A stretch of 64,000 nt of DNA from Deltaproteobacteria bacterium (GCA_016713535.1 JADJOY010000037.1:52349-116348); one strand, 5' to 3'; positions 7,837 through 17,774 are shown, numbered from the stretch's first letter. Notes: generated by a model from the sequence alone, not told the origin. Made by a program: numbers and translations.

Positions 7837-10800
7837 GACGGCTCCTTCCGGTACACGAAGCGCTGGTAGAGGAGCGACACCAGGAGCAACCCGACCCCGA
7901 GCCCGAGGAACGACGCCGCCCGGTAGAGGCCGGTGAGGCCGGAGAGGTCCCACAGGAACACCTTCACCACCGCCACCGCGAGCACCGCCAGCGACACCCA
8001 GCGCAGCGGCTCGATCCCCCGCGCCACGCCGATCACGAGCAGCACCACCGCGTAGAGCGCCCACGCCACCGAGGTCGTGAGGTTGCGCGCCTGCGCGGTC
8101 CGCGAGAAGTCGAGCGAGAGGTGGGCACCGGTCCCGAACGCGTCCGCGATGGTGAGGTTGATCCACACGAAGCCGACGCCGACCGCCGCGAGCCCGAGCG
8201 CGCCCGCCAGCCACGGGCGCGGCTTCTGGTAGAGCGAGCGGCGCTCGCGTGGGCGCAGCCGCGCGACCTCGATCGGCGCGAGCCTGCGCGCGCTCTCGAC
8301 GAGCGCGACGGCCGGGACGCCGTAGGTGTAGAGCAGCCAGTTGAGCACCGGCAGCGTGCCGCGCGGGTGGTAGTCGAAGACCGCGCCGTTCGCCGTGAGG
8401 CGCACCGTGATGGTGGCGAGGAAGGCCACGGACACGTACTTGAGCCCGACCTGGTCGAGGCGCTCGAACAGCACCATCAGCGCGAGACCCTCGAGCGCCC
8501 AGCCGATGGTGATCCACTCGCGTTCGAGCTGCATCGGGATCGCCACCGAGACCAGTCCCAGCGCGATCGCGGCGAACCACGCCAGCGCCCAGCGCAGCCG
8601 CTCGCTGTCGCCCGCGAAGGCGCGGCGCGCGAGCGCGGCGCTCGCGACACTCGGCACCGCGAGGAGAAGCGGCAGCAGGCCGATCGCGCCGTCGCCCCAG
8701 GTGGCGAGCCAGGCGTCGCGCGCGGGCAAGAGCCACACCAGCGGCGCGAGCGCGGCGGCGCGCCACGCGCTCCTCGAGGTGTCGAAGCGGCGTCCCACCG
8801 CGAACGGCCAGCACGCGAAGAGCACGACCGCCAGCGCGTGGAACGGCAAACCCAGCCAGCGCGGCTCGCTCGTGGAGTCGACCATCCCTTGCCACGCCCC
8901 GTGCACCAGCGCCACCGCGAGCATCGCCGGGAACGCCCACCAGCCGTGGCCGGAGCGCGCGGCCGAGAGGAGCGCCAGGGCGCCGAACACCAGCGACGTG
9001 ACGAGGACGAGGACCGGCTCGTGGCGCAAGGGTCCGAAGGCGACCAGCGCCGCGGTGAAGACGGTGAGCCCGACCGGCAACAGCACCGCGACCAGCTCGC
9101 CCCCCAGCCACGGCCCGCCGCGGCGCCCGGCGAGTGCCGCGAGCTGGGCCGCGATCGCGGTCGCGACGAGCACCGCGACCACGAAGGACGCCGGCTGCTC
9201 GTCGAGCCCGTTGGCGAACCAGCCGACGAAGAGCGCGGTGACCAGGACGCCCGCCACGGCGCCGATCCAGGTCGCGCCCGAGAGCCGCGCCTCGCGCAGC
9301 AGCAGCCCGCCCAGCGCCCAGCCGAGGATCGGCATCGCCCACGGGCCGTTCGAGACGTCCCAGCGCAGCAACCAGCAAGCGAGGAAGACCAGCCCGGCGA
9401 CGAGAACGGGAACGGCTGGAACGGTGCTCGTGAGCTTGCGCCCACCGCGCCCGTCCCACTCGACGAACGCGTGGTGGAGGGCCGCGAGCGCGATCCACAC
9501 GATCATCACCGCCGTCAGGCTGCCTGGCTCCGGCGCGGTGCCGAGCCACACCGCGAGCAAGCCGAGCACCCCCGCCACGCCGACGAAGCCGAGCCCCGGC
9601 TCGCCGTGCGCCCGCGCGAGCGCCTGCGCCGCCAGGCTCAGGATCGCGCCGAAACCCGCGAGCGGAACGAGCGGAGCGACGAGCCCCTGGTGCTGGGCGA
9701 CGTAGACGCCGAACACGAACGGCGCGCCGGCGCCGATCGCCTGACCGAGCTTCCACCCCCCGCGCTCGGCCGCGGGCACCCGGAACCCGAGCACCGCGAA
9801 GAACACTCCGAAGAGCGCGAAGATCGTGAGCGCGAGGAAGAACTGCTCGGGCGTGAAGCGCGCGAACAACCACGCGCCCTGGATCGCGACGGTCAGCAAT
9901 GCACCGAGCAACCCGAGCTGCGGCCAGCGCTGCTTGAACGCGACCGCGAGCACGCCGAGGTCGAGGAGCAGCACGTACGAGAAGAGGCCGATCGGATGAT
10001 TCTCTCCGGTCGAGAGCACCAGCGGGGTCGCGAACCCACCCACCAGCCCCAGCACCGCGATCACCAGCGACGCTCGCCGCACCGACAGCAGGCCCGACAC
10101 GATCGTCACCAGCACCATCAGCACGAACGCGGGTGGCAGGCCGATGAGCTGATAGCGGCGGTACGCCGCCCACGCCACCGCGTAGAGGATCGCCGCGCCG
10201 GCACCGGCGAGAGCGTTCGCTCCCGCGGTGAGGCCGCGCCGGAACAAGAACCCCGAGCCCACCAGGCCACCGATGCCGGCGGCAAAGCCGAGCACCACGC
10301 GCGCCTCGGGCCCGAGCCAGCCCTGCTCGATCGCCGCCTTGAGGCCGAGGAGCGCCGCCATCACCATCGCGATCCCGGCGCCGATCGCCGCGCCGCGGAC
10401 GCCGAGGAGCTGCTCCAGCGACGCGCTCTTGGTCGGCTTCGAGGGCGGGGCCGAGCCCGCGCGCGCTCCGGGCGCGAGTGGGGGGACGGTGGGCGGCACG
10501 GCCGGCGTCGCGGGTGCGAGCGGGGGTGGTGGCGCGACGGCGGGCGCCTCACCCTCGACCGACGCGGGCGCACCCTCGAGTGGCGCGAGCGGTGCGCGCC
10601 GCCCGGGCCCCACCGCGGCGTCGAACACCTCTCGCGACAGAGCGTCGGCCTCGGCCGGTGCGCCTTTGGCCTCGGCCGGAAGTGCCTCGTGAGGTACCTC
10701 GAGTGGGCCCGCCGCCAGCGGCGCTCGGCCAGGCGCACCCGCGGGAGCCACGGGCGCCACCACGGCGGCGCCGCGCGGGCGGCGCACCGCGCTGCCGTTC

Positions 10801-12029
10801 TCGCGCGCCAGGGACTCGATGGCACGCCACGCGGCGTCCACCGTCTTCTCGAGCGCCTCGAGCGCGCGGCGCGACTTCCGTCGCTCCTTCGCCAGCCACA
10901 CCACGGTGGCGGGGAGGGCGAGGACGATCAGCTCGAACACGGAGCGTTCGCGGCAGCCGGCGAGCAAGGGGATGAGCGGCGCTTCGCCGCGGCGGTACCC
11001 CTGCCAGTCGGTCGATTCGTACCAGCGGATGGTCTCGCTCAGTCCGGTCATGGTGTCCGGGTATTGGAACACGAATCCGGTCGCGGCGAGACGCTCGTTG
11101 CTCATCGCGTGACCGGTCAGGAGATAGCGCACGCCGGTGGTCTCGAAGAGCGGGCGGGTGCGGGTCACGCGCGCGGCGCTCTCGACCAGCCACGCGGTGG
11201 CGAGCAGCGCGATGCCGGGAATGCGGATCGGCAGCACGCCGAGAAGCCCCTTGTGCGGGATCGCGCGCGCCGCGCCGCGGATCAGGTCGGCGTTGGTCAT
11301 CGATGTCGCGTCGCAGACGTTGTAGACGAGCTCCTCGAGCTTCGCGGCGTCGCGCCGCCAGGCGTCGGCGCGCTCGGCGAGGTGGTGGGCGGCCGCGGCG
11401 CAGTCGGCGGCGTGGACGTGGCTCGAGCGGGTGTCCGTGAGCCCCGGGATCCCGCACAGGATGCCCTTCTTGATCAGGTAGAGCGCCTGAGCGTCGCCGT
11501 AGCTGCTGCCCGGGCCGTAGACCGCGCCGGGGCGCACCACGATCACGCCGAGCCCATCCTTGCCGTTGTGCTGGAACGCGCGCAGCTCCCCTTCCCACTT
11601 CGAACGGCTGTAGGGCTCCGAGGGCGAGGGTGGGTCGGTCTCGGTCACCGCGCGGTTGCCGTAGCCGAAGCCGTACACCGCGCCGGACGAGAACACCACC
11701 AGCTCGCCGACGCCGTGGCTCCGCGCCGACTCGCACAGGAAGTCGGTGGCCTCCGCGTTGGCGTGGACCAGCTCCTCCGGCGACGCGAAGAAATCGAACA
11801 GCCCGGCGACGTGGTAGATGCGCGCGACACCCGCGAGGTGCGGGTCCACCGCGTGGGGACGCGCGAGGTCGACCGCCGCCCACTCGACGTCGCGAAAGCG
11901 CTCGTGACCGAGGAACGAAGGGCGCCGCCGCGACACCGCGCGCACCCGCCAGCCGTCACGCACCAACCGATCGACGAGATAGGGCCCGATGAAGCCGCTC
12001 GCCCCGGTGACCAACGCCGTTCTCGCCAC
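7833..12029 (-). CDS. NAD-dependent epimerase/SDR domain fused to DUF2339 polytopic membrane protein
   Basis: 1398 residues as one uninterrupted frame. Residues 1-340 are an extended SDR of the 3beta-HSD/epimerase type (VTGASGFIGPYLVDRLV, then YSRSKWEGE in place of YxxxK context). Residues 345-560 have a membrane helix (ELIVLALPATVVWLAKERR) and a Pro/Ala-rich linker. Residues 570-1398 are the DUF2339 domain with more than 20 hydrophobic segments. GTG start at 12029. Normally these are separate proteins. A possible internal GTG at 10940 (VFELIVLALP) would give a free DUF2339 protein, but I see no ribosome-binding site before it. Overlaps the DUF3999 start by four bases. Confidence 0.8.
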   Translation of the reverse strand: MARTALVTGASGFIGPYLVDRLVRDGWRVRAVSRRRPSFLGHERFRDVEWAAVDLARPHAVDPHLAGVARIYHVAGLFDFFASPEELVHANAEATDFLCESARSHGVGELVVFSSGAVYGFGYGNRAVTETDPPSPSEPYSRSKWEGELRAFQHNGKDGLGVIVVRPGAVYGPGSSYGDAQALYLIKKGILCGIPGLTDTRSSHVHAADCAAAAHHLAERADAWRRDAAKLEELVYNVCDATSMTNADLIRGAARAIPHKGLLGVLPIRIPGIALLATAWLVESAARVTRTRPLFETTGVRYLLTGHAMSNERLAATGFVFQYPDTMTGLSETIRWYESTDWQGYRRGEAPLIPLLAGCRERSVFELIVLALPATVVWLAKERRKSRRALEALEKTVDAAWRAIESLARENGSAVRRPRGAAVVAPVAPAGAPGRAPLAAGPLEVPHEALPAEAKGAPAEADALSREVFDAAVGPGRRAPLAPLEGAPASVEGEAPAVAPPPPLAPATPAVPPTVPPLAPGARAGSAPPSKPTKSASLEQLLGVRGAAIGAGIAMVMAALLGLKAAIEQGWLGPEARVVLGFAAGIGGLVGSGFLFRRGLTAGANALAGAGAAILYAVAWAAYRRYQLIGLPPAFVLMVLVTIVSGLLSVRRASLVIAVLGLVGGFATPLVLSTGENHPIGLFSYVLLLDLGVLAVAFKQRWPQLGLLGALLTVAIQGAWLFARFTPEQFFLALTIFALFGVFFAVLGFRVPAAERGGWKLGQAIGAGAPFVFGVYVAQHQGLVAPLVPLAGFGAILSLAAQALARAHGEPGLGFVGVAGVLGLLAVWLGTAPEPGSLTAVMIVWIALAALHHAFVEWDGRGGRKLTSTVPAVPVLVAGLVFLACWLLRWDVSNGPWAMPILGWALGGLLLREARLSGATWIGAVAGVLVTALFVGWFANGLDEQPASFVVAVLVATAIAAQLAALAGRRGGPWLGGELVAVLLPVGLTVFTAALVAFGPLRHEPVLVLVTSLVFGALALLSAARSGHGWWAFPAMLAVALVHGAWQGMVDSTSEPRWLGLPFHALAVVLFACWPFAVGRRFDTSRSAWRAAALAPLVWLLPARDAWLATWGDGAIGLLPLLLAVPSVASAALARRAFAGDSERLRWALAWFAAIALGLVSVAIPMQLEREWITIGWALEGLALMVLFERLDQVGLKYVSVAFLATITVRLTANGAVFDYHPRGTLPVLNWLLYTYGVPAVALVESARRLAPIEVARLRPRERRSLYQKPRPWLAGALGLAAVGVGFVWINLTIADAFGTGAHLSLDFSRTAQARNLTTSVAWALYAVVLLVIGVARGIEPLRWVSLAVLAVAVVKVFLWDLSGLTGLYRAASFLGLGVGLLLVSLLYQRFVYRKEPS

Positions 12030-12048
12030 GTGTGCGCTCCGCGACCAC

Positions 12049-14193
12049 TCAGAAGAACGAGAGCTGGAAGTCGTCCTTGGTGAGCTCGACCTTGGTGTTG
12101 ACGTCGCCGATCTCGATCCACGCCACCGGCGAGGAGTTGCCGGCGATGAACGACTCGACGCGCTCGGGCAGCCCGGTCGCCGGATCGAGGACGATACGCA
12201 GCTTCTTGATGCGGACGTTGGAGGCGCCGGTGCCGAGCGGGCTGTGCAGGTCCACCGTGTCCTTGCGGGTGGTGACCAGCGTCAGCACCGTGTGCTTCTG
12301 GCCGCTCAGCTCGACCTCGCTCACCTCGCCGTAGCCCGGTGAGGTGAACGCCTTCCACCCCTCGACCATCGACCAGTAGTCCTGGTTGATGACGGTCTCG
12401 CCCCACCACCAGCTCGCGGCGTCGGCGGCCTTCATCTCGACGGTGCCGAACACCTTGCGCACGCCGTTGCCGCGCGCCACGACGCGGTCCTCGTCGCCGA
12501 AGTACGCGGTCTGGATGCCGGCGGCGATGGGATCGTCGTAGTTCGACTCGACCTTGTCGATCGACCAGTGCACCCAGCGCGGCTCGCGGTGGAACTTGCC
12601 CTCGTAGGTGCGCGTGCCCTCGAGCTTGCGGCCGCGGTACGTCGAGGAATACACGTGCAACGTCGCGGTGTAGGCGTCGACGGCCGCGGCCTTCTGCTCG
12701 ATCGAGGCGAGCACGTCGCGCCATCGGTCGTCGCCGCTCTCGTCGCCGCCCTTGGCGGCGCGCGCCTTGGTCGCTGGACCACGGAAGTCCATCTTGAGCG
12801 GCCGGTCGAGCTGCGCGAGGTAGAGCAGCTCCTTACCCGGCTCGTAGTTCGAGATCGCGTAGAGATACGCGTTGAAGGTGTGCTTGCCCTTCTTGATGTC
12901 GAGCCCGCCCAGCAGATCGCGCCCGATCTCGTGCACGCCGGGCACGAACTCCGGCGAGTCGGTGACCGAGTCGTCGTCCACGTAGTGCAGGCGTTGCTCG
13001 AGCGGCAGCGTCGGCCCCATCACCACCCGCGACATCAGGGTACCGGCGGGGCCGGTCGCGAGCTGCCACGTCTGCCCTTGCGTCACCAGCTTCTTCTCGG
13101 CGGCGCTCATGGTGCCGTCGAGGGGCGGGATGTCGTGGTTGTCCTGGGTGATCACGTGCATGCCGTGCGCCTCGTGGGAAAGGTCGAGGCCTGCGCGGAT
13201 GTCGAGCTTGGAGAGCACCGAGCCCAGGTTGACGGGCACGTCCATGATGTTCGGTGCTTCGAGGAAGTCGCGGTAGTAGATGTTGTCGACGGCGATGGGC
13301 GGCGCGTAGATGCCGAACATCAGGTGCATCGAGGTCTCGACGCGGCGGATCCCGCGCACCGGACCCACGCGCCACGCGAGCAGCTTGGAGCGGAACTCGT
13401 CCTCGTTGCGCGAGAAGCTGAGCAGACCCCACAGGATCTGCGCATCGGTGCGCAGCTTGAGGCGGTCGAGGAAGTTCTTGCCCGAGCCGCCGGCGTCGAG
13501 GGTGATCGCGAGGTAGTTGGGATAGGCACGGCGGTTGCCCTCGCCGTCGTCCGGGAACCCCATCGAGAACACCGACGTCGAGATGCGGTCGGCCTTGGGG
13601 TCGAAGCTCACGTAGCTGGTGGTCGAACGCGGCGCGTCCGTGCGCCGGAAGCGCGCCACGTAGGCCCAGGCCTTCTCGTGGCCGACCGGATCCTCGAGCT
13701 GGACCTCGGCCTGGAGATCGACGTCCGGGAACGCGCTCCACACCGAGGCCGGCGCCTTGTCGCCGGCATCCGAGACCAGGAACACGAGCTCGTCGTTGTC
13801 GTCGTAGCGACCGCCGTCGGAATCGGCCTCGGCGAACGGCCCCTGGTCGAGGACCAGGAAGCCGAACGGGTTGCGCTCGTCCATCTGGAACGGGATCGGG
13901 ACGAGCGCGCCGTCGCTGTACGCGAACACGGCGAGCTGCCACGGCTGCGTGCCGACCATCGCCGGTACGTCCTCGCCGAACACCACGACGCGATCGGCCG
14001 CGCGCGTCAGCGTCTTGGGCACCGCCGGAGCCTCGGCGGGCGCGGCACCCGAGTCAGCGGAGGGGGGAGGGTTTGGCTCGGTGGCGTTCGCCGTGGACGT
14101 GGACGTGGCGAGCCAACATGCGCCCAGAATCAACGCACCCAGCACGATCCGGCGCGCGTGCGTGTACGCGGAAGAGGAGTTCGAAGCTGTCAT
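12049..14193 (-). CDS. large periplasmic protein with C-terminal LolA/DUF1571-like domain
   Basis: 714 residues from ATG 14193. Signal peptide with ARRIVLGALILGACWLATS. The middle is beta-rich (VVVFGEDVPAMVGTQPWQL, PIPFQMDERNPFGF). Residues about 540-714 (YTATLHVYSSTYRGRKLEG, later LRIVLDPATGLPERVESF) resemble lipoprotein-carrier-like/DUF1571 folds that shield lipids. It starts a run with the epimerase-DUF2339 gene 20 bases downstream. The family of the central part is not recognised. Confidence 0.75.
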   Translation of the reverse strand: MTASNSSSAYTHARRIVLGALILGACWLATSTSTANATEPNPPPSADSGAAPAEAPAVPKTLTRAADRVVVFGEDVPAMVGTQPWQLAVFAYSDGALVPIPFQMDERNPFGFLVLDQGPFAEADSDGGRYDDNDELVFLVSDAGDKAPASVWSAFPDVDLQAEVQLEDPVGHEKAWAYVARFRRTDAPRSTTSYVSFDPKADRISTSVFSMGFPDDGEGNRRAYPNYLAITLDAGGSGKNFLDRLKLRTDAQILWGLLSFSRNEDEFRSKLLAWRVGPVRGIRRVETSMHLMFGIYAPPIAVDNIYYRDFLEAPNIMDVPVNLGSVLSKLDIRAGLDLSHEAHGMHVITQDNHDIPPLDGTMSAAEKKLVTQGQTWQLATGPAGTLMSRVVMGPTLPLEQRLHYVDDDSVTDSPEFVPGVHEIGRDLLGGLDIKKGKHTFNAYLYAISNYEPGKELLYLAQLDRPLKMDFRGPATKARAAKGGDESGDDRWRDVLASIEQKAAAVDAYTATLHVYSSTYRGRKLEGTRTYEGKFHREPRWVHWSIDKVESNYDDPIAAGIQTAYFGDEDRVVARGNGVRKVFGTVEMKAADAASWWWGETVINQDYWSMVEGWKAFTSPGYGEVSEVELSGQKHTVLTLVTTRKDTVDLHSPLGTGASNVRIKKLRIVLDPATGLPERVESFIAGNSSPVAWIEIGDVNTKVELTKDDFQLSFF

Positions 14194-14550
14194 GGGAGGG
14201 GCCCGAAACCGCGGGGTTCTCGCGAATCTCGCGCAGTATCCGGAGCCGTCCGGAGCATTGGCAACCACACGGTCCCGCGTCATGAAGTTGACGTGTGGCG
14301 CGTGTGCACCCCCCGTCGAGCGCCACCTCGAGCACGGCGTGGGCGCGGCGCCGGCCCCGCTCTTCCGCTGGTGGCCACCACGCAACCCACGGAATTCCAC
14401 GGCGAAACCCGTGGACATCGACCTCACCGCGGCGGCGTCCGCGGAGCGGCCGCGGGAGCGGCATGGAATCTGCTCGATCCAGGGCTGCCGAGCGCCGGGA
14501 CGAAGCGCGCTCGAAGACGGACCGATCCACGGTTCGGCAGGGAGGCCGAC
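14194..14550. other. divergent intergenic region, no gene seen
   Basis: 357 bases between the minus-strand periplasmic gene and the plus-strand pilin-like gene. It must carry both promoters. No RNA gene, REP or convincing small protein is visible. Confidence 0.5.
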
Positions 14551-15045
14551 GTGAAACCCCGACTCCGATCCGACCCGCGCGGCTTCACGCTCATCGAGCT
14601 GCTGATCGCGCTCGCGATCGTGGGCATCATGGCCGCGATCGCCATCCCCCAGCTCCTCGGCTCACGCACGAAGGCGCTCAAGGCCAAGTGCGACGAGATG
14701 GCCCACGCCCTCGACGGCGAGCTCGTCATGGAGGCGCAGAAGGCCATGGACTTGAAGGCCAGCAACCCCTCGTCGCCGGAGCCCGCGATCATGGCGATGG
14801 CGACGGTCGCCGGACGGCACCACGACCAGAGCCCGGCGCTCAGGGGGAAGAAGCCGGTGTGCAACGACACCAACCGGTGGGGCTATCAGAACGACTGCAT
14901 GTACCTGGCGCAGTTCTTCCCGCAGGGCCTCAACAAGTGCCAGGTCTTCTTCGACCTCAACTACCCGAACACGCCGTACATCGAGGTCGCGTACAAGAAC
15001 TTCGACGGCGCCGTGACCACCTTCAAAGTGGTGTTCGACAAGTGA
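14551..15045 (+). CDS. type IV pilin-like / pseudopilin protein
   Basis: 164 residues from GTG 14551 with GGGAGG upstream. Class III signal: basic leader to Gly11, then FTLIELLIALAIVGIMAAIA with Glu at mature position 5, ready for PilD cleavage and methylation. The mature 153 residues have three Cys and a short globular head, close to major-pilin or GspG size. It stands away from any assembly genes in this window, followed at once by a small exported protein. Confidence 0.9.
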   Translation: MKPRLRSDPRGFTLIELLIALAIVGIMAAIAIPQLLGSRTKALKAKCDEMAHALDGELVMEAQKAMDLKASNPSSPEPAIMAMATVAGRHHDQSPALRGKKPVCNDTNRWGYQNDCMYLAQFFPQGLNKCQVFFDLNYPNTPYIEVAYKNFDGAVTTFKVVFDK

Positions 15046-15046
15046 G

Positions 15047-15496
15047 ATGAAAGCGCCCGCCCTGCTGGTGCTGATCGGTATCGAGAGCGCCGTCGCCGTC
15101 GCCCTCGCGGTCCATCCACCGCGCGTCACGGCGCGCTACGCGGACGTGGACTGCGTGTCCGTCCGGGAGGGGCTCGCGATCCAGATCGGCACCACGCTCG
15201 ACCTCGAGCTCCACCACGCGCGGACCGATCCAACGGTGTCGCCGGCGGTCGCGGCGGTGCGCGGCGCGCAGAAGCTGTGGCCGAGCATCCCGCCCAGCCC
15301 GAGCGACCCCAAGCAGCCGGCGTTCCAGCTCGTCGAGAGCACCGACTACGTGCCCGTGCGGCGTCAGGCGTGCACCGCGCTCGTCCTCGCCGATCCGGAG
15401 CCCGAGGGCACCGCCGTGGTGATCCGCCAGTTCGCGCACGATGGCCTCGGCGAGATCGCGGTGCAGCCCGGCCAGCGGCTGGTGCCTCCCGCGTAA
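15047..15496 (+). CDS. small exported protein of unknown function
   Basis: 149 residues. The start codon lies one base after the pilin stop, so the two are co-transcribed. N-terminal hydrophobic segment (ALLVLIGIESAVAVALAV) acts as signal or anchor. Cys at about 36 and 116 could form a disulphide. No family recognised; association with the pilin is by position only. Confidence 0.65.
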   Translation: MKAPALLVLIGIESAVAVALAVHPPRVTARYADVDCVSVREGLAIQIGTTLDLELHHARTDPTVSPAVAAVRGAQKLWPSIPPSPSDPKQPAFQLVESTDYVPVRRQACTALVLADPEPEGTAVVIRQFAHDGLGEIAVQPGQRLVPPA

Positions 15497-15505
15497 CCTC
15501 GGCCA

Positions 15506-15574
15506 TGGAGGGTCGTCGCTTCGTCGACGACCCCAGGCAAGGGTTGGCGCGGCCGACGAAGCGGTCGCCCTCCA
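15506..15574. repeat. BIME: inverted pair of GGAG-REPs
   Basis: Bounded by TGGAGGG (15506-15512) and CCCTCCA (15568-15574). First hairpin GGTCGTCG (15511-15518), tip CTTCGT, CGACGACC (15525-15532), whose stem differs from all other copies yet pairs perfectly. The reverse member, tip CTTCGT on the minus strand, has one mismatch. Confidence 0.8.
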
Positions 15575-15587
15575 CAGCCTCGACCGC

Positions 15588-16691
15588 TCACGGGCTGGCG
15601 CGGAGGTAGCCGCCTTCCCACACGGCGACCGCCTTGCCACCGTATTCGAAGCGCGCCGACTCGTAGCCCGCCTCGGCGATCGCCTTGGTGAGGTCGAGAA
15701 GTGCCTTCCGATCGGTGTCGAAGTCGGTGAAGCTCGCCAGGCGCACGACGTAGGCCTTGCCGACCGCCTTGCCGTCCACGCTCGCCAGGATGCGCCTGGC
15801 CTCGGCGCCAGGCCCGGCCGGCGACACGTCGCGGGTGAGCTGGAGCGCCACCACCGCCGCGATCACGACCGGCATGAGCGCGAACGCGACGATCTTGAGC
15901 AGCCGCACTTCCTTCGCCGAGAACCGCACCTTCAGGCGTCCCAGGCGCACGTTCTCGGCCGGTCCCGCGGCGGCGGCGCGCGGCGGCGGTGACGCGGGCC
16001 TCTCGGCGCGGGGGCGCGCGAGCTCCCCGAGATCCAGGGGCGCCGGCGCCTCGCCTGGTTCGAGCCGCGCCGCGTCGCTCTCGAGGCCGATGGAGACGTT
16101 GCCGAGCGTGACCTCGGTGAAGGTGGCGAGCGCCGACAGCTCGCGGCCGAGCTTGCGCACGCCGTCGCGGATCACGGCGGGCACCGCTTCGGTGGCGAAG
16201 AGCTCGCTCATGCGCTCCTCGAGCCCGATGAGCGCGAGACTCACGCGTTCGAGGTCGTTGGCGTCGTCGACGCCGAGCCGCTCGAGGCGGAAGTCGCGCG
16301 CGGCGAGCACGTCGACCAGCCACATCTGCAGCGCGAGCGCGTCGATCACCGCCGCCGCCGCGGGCGCGAGCTCCGGCTCGACGGCGGCCGCGGGCTCGTC
16401 CTCCGCCGTCGATGCGACCTCGAGCACGTCCGTCGGCGCGTCGGGATCGGTCGAGTCGACCTGCTCGGGCTCGTCCGCGGCCTCCGCCGGCTCGATCGGC
16501 ACGGCCTCCTCGACGACCGGAGGCGGGGTGGGGAGCAAGACGTCGACCAGCCACTCGCGCGCCAGCCCGCCCACCGGCGCCAACCGCCGGCCTCGATACG
16601 CGAGCCGCACGCGCGGCGCGTCGCTCTCCGAGAGCTCCGCGCCGAGGGCGAAGAGCCGCCGGCGGTGCTCGCTCAGATCGAGTTGCGCCAC
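15588..16691 (-). CDS. single-pass membrane protein of unknown function
   Basis: 367 residues, GTG start at 16691. Cytoplasmic N-terminal part (PilZ-operon context) with a Pro/Glu-rich linker (about 50-110), a helical middle, one membrane helix at about 267-286 (IVAFALMPVVIAAVVALQL) and a C-terminal extracytoplasmic domain ending GKAVAVWEGGYLRASP. The start overlaps the PilZ gene by 19 bases. A similar WEGG-type ending occurs in the membrane protein at 34136-35413. Function not known. Confidence 0.75.
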   Translation of the reverse strand: MAQLDLSEHRRRLFALGAELSESDAPRVRLAYRGRRLAPVGGLAREWLVDVLLPTPPPVVEEAVPIEPAEAADEPEQVDSTDPDAPTDVLEVASTAEDEPAAAVEPELAPAAAAVIDALALQMWLVDVLAARDFRLERLGVDDANDLERVSLALIGLEERMSELFATEAVPAVIRDGVRKLGRELSALATFTEVTLGNVSIGLESDAARLEPGEAPAPLDLGELARPRAERPASPPPRAAAAGPAENVRLGRLKVRFSAKEVRLLKIVAFALMPVVIAAVVALQLTRDVSPAGPGAEARRILASVDGKAVGKAYVVRLASFTDFDTDRKALLDLTKAIAEAGYESARFEYGGKAVAVWEGGYLRASP

Positions 16692-17164
16692 GCCTCACCC
16701 GTCGCGTCGGCCTCGATCCACTGGAGCGGCCGCGTGTCCTGACCCGGCGCAGCGGTCTCGTTCGCGAACGGCCACGCGAGCTGGCCCTCGCGGGTCAGAG
16801 CCACCGCCGAGGAGTAGTCGTCGATGAAGCGCTCGATCCGCTGGCGAACGTCGTCGGGCGGGTCGACGAGCTGCATGCCGAAGCCGTGGACCACCTCGGT
16901 GCCGGAGCGGCGGTTCAGGGAGACGATCTGCGCCACCGCGCGCAGCTCGCCGAGCTCGCGGCCGAGCGGGATCTCGACGACGAGCCGCGAGTTCATCGAG
17001 TAGAGGACGTCGGTCTGCACGAAGGCACCGTCGGCGCCGATCGAGGTCACGACGCCGAGGTGATACTGGTTGCCGTCGGCGCTGAAGCGCGCGCGCAGCG
17101 ACACGTCGCGGCGGCGATACCGGCGCTGCGGCTGGGCCTCGGGCTTCGCGTCCTTGGGATTCAT
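16673..17164 (-). CDS. PilZ-domain protein (c-di-GMP binding candidate)
   Basis: 163 residues. PilZ fold with QRRYRRRDVSLRARF (residues about 14-28, carrying the RxxxR arginines) and SIGADGAFVQT in place of the usual DxSxxG motif, then a beta barrel ending GFGMQLVD. The acidic residue of DxSxxG is altered (IGADG), so c-di-GMP binding is likely but not certain. First gene of a two-gene run with the membrane protein that overlaps its end, suggesting second-messenger control of that protein. Confidence 0.85.
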   Translation of the reverse strand: MNPKDAKPEAQPQRRYRRRDVSLRARFSADGNQYHLGVVTSIGADGAFVQTDVLYSMNSRLVVEIPLGRELGELRAVAQIVSLNRRSGTEVVHGFGMQLVDPPDDVRQRIERFIDDYSSAVALTREGQLAWPFANETAAPGQDTRPLQWIEADATGEAWRNSI

Positions 17165-17241
17165 GGCGCCATCGATCGAGGCGCCATCGTAGCCCGCCAC
17201 AGGTAGCTTTTCACGCGACGCGAGTGCCTCCGGAGAACGCG

Positions 17242-17739
17242 ATGGATCCCGTCACCACCCATCTCGGCCTCGGCTCGAACCTCGGCGACCGCGGCGCGCG
17301 CCTCGGTGAGGCCGCGGAGCGCCTGCGCCACGCCGAGGGCATCGTCTCGGTCGCGCTGTCGAGCTTCTACGAGACCTCGCCGGTGGGCGGTCCGCCGCAA
17401 GGCTGGTTCCTGAACGCCGCGGCGCGGGTGGTCACGACGTCGCCGCCGCGCGAGCTGCTCGCCACCTGCCTCGAGATCGAACGCGCGATGGGACGCGTGC
17501 GCGGGCCCGTGAACGGCCCACGGGTGATCGATCTCGACGTGCTGCTCTACGCGGACCGGGTCGTCGCGGAGCCAGGGCTGCTGATCCCCCACCCGGAGAT
17601 GCTCCGGCGCCGCTTCGTGCTGGTGCCGCTCGCCGAGATCGCAGCGAACGTGCTCCACCCCGTCGAGCGTGAGTCGATCGCCTCGCTGCTCGAGCGGCTA
17701 CCCTCGAGCTCGGAGACGGTGCGGCGCTACGAGAGCTGA
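17242..17739 (+). CDS. folK: 2-amino-4-hydroxy-6-hydroxymethyldihydropteridine diphosphokinase
   Basis: 165 residues from ATG 17242, with GGAG at 17232. Folate biosynthesis: transfers pyrophosphate from ATP to 6-hydroxymethyl-7,8-dihydropterin. LGLGSNLGDR at the start, FYETSPVGGPPQGWFLNAA, and the signature NGPRVIDLDVLLYAD with HPEMLRRRFVLVPL are all present. Monofunctional and of normal length, stand-alone, followed by a BIME. Confidence 0.96.
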   Translation: MDPVTTHLGLGSNLGDRGARLGEAAERLRHAEGIVSVALSSFYETSPVGGPPQGWFLNAAARVVTTSPPRELLATCLEIERAMGRVRGPVNGPRVIDLDVLLYADRVVAEPGLLIPHPEMLRRRFVLVPLAEIAANVLHPVERESIASLLERLPSSSETVRRYES

Positions 17740-17774
17740 GAGTTCGTGAAGGGATCGAGCGAGAGCGAAGCGCC

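Noticed and set aside
8121-12083. A 1320-codon open frame on the plus strand opposite the epimerase-DUF2339 gene
   Set aside because: It is the low-complexity antisense shadow of a high-GC gene (Arg/Glu/His-rich), with no domain; the minus strand gives a clear family.
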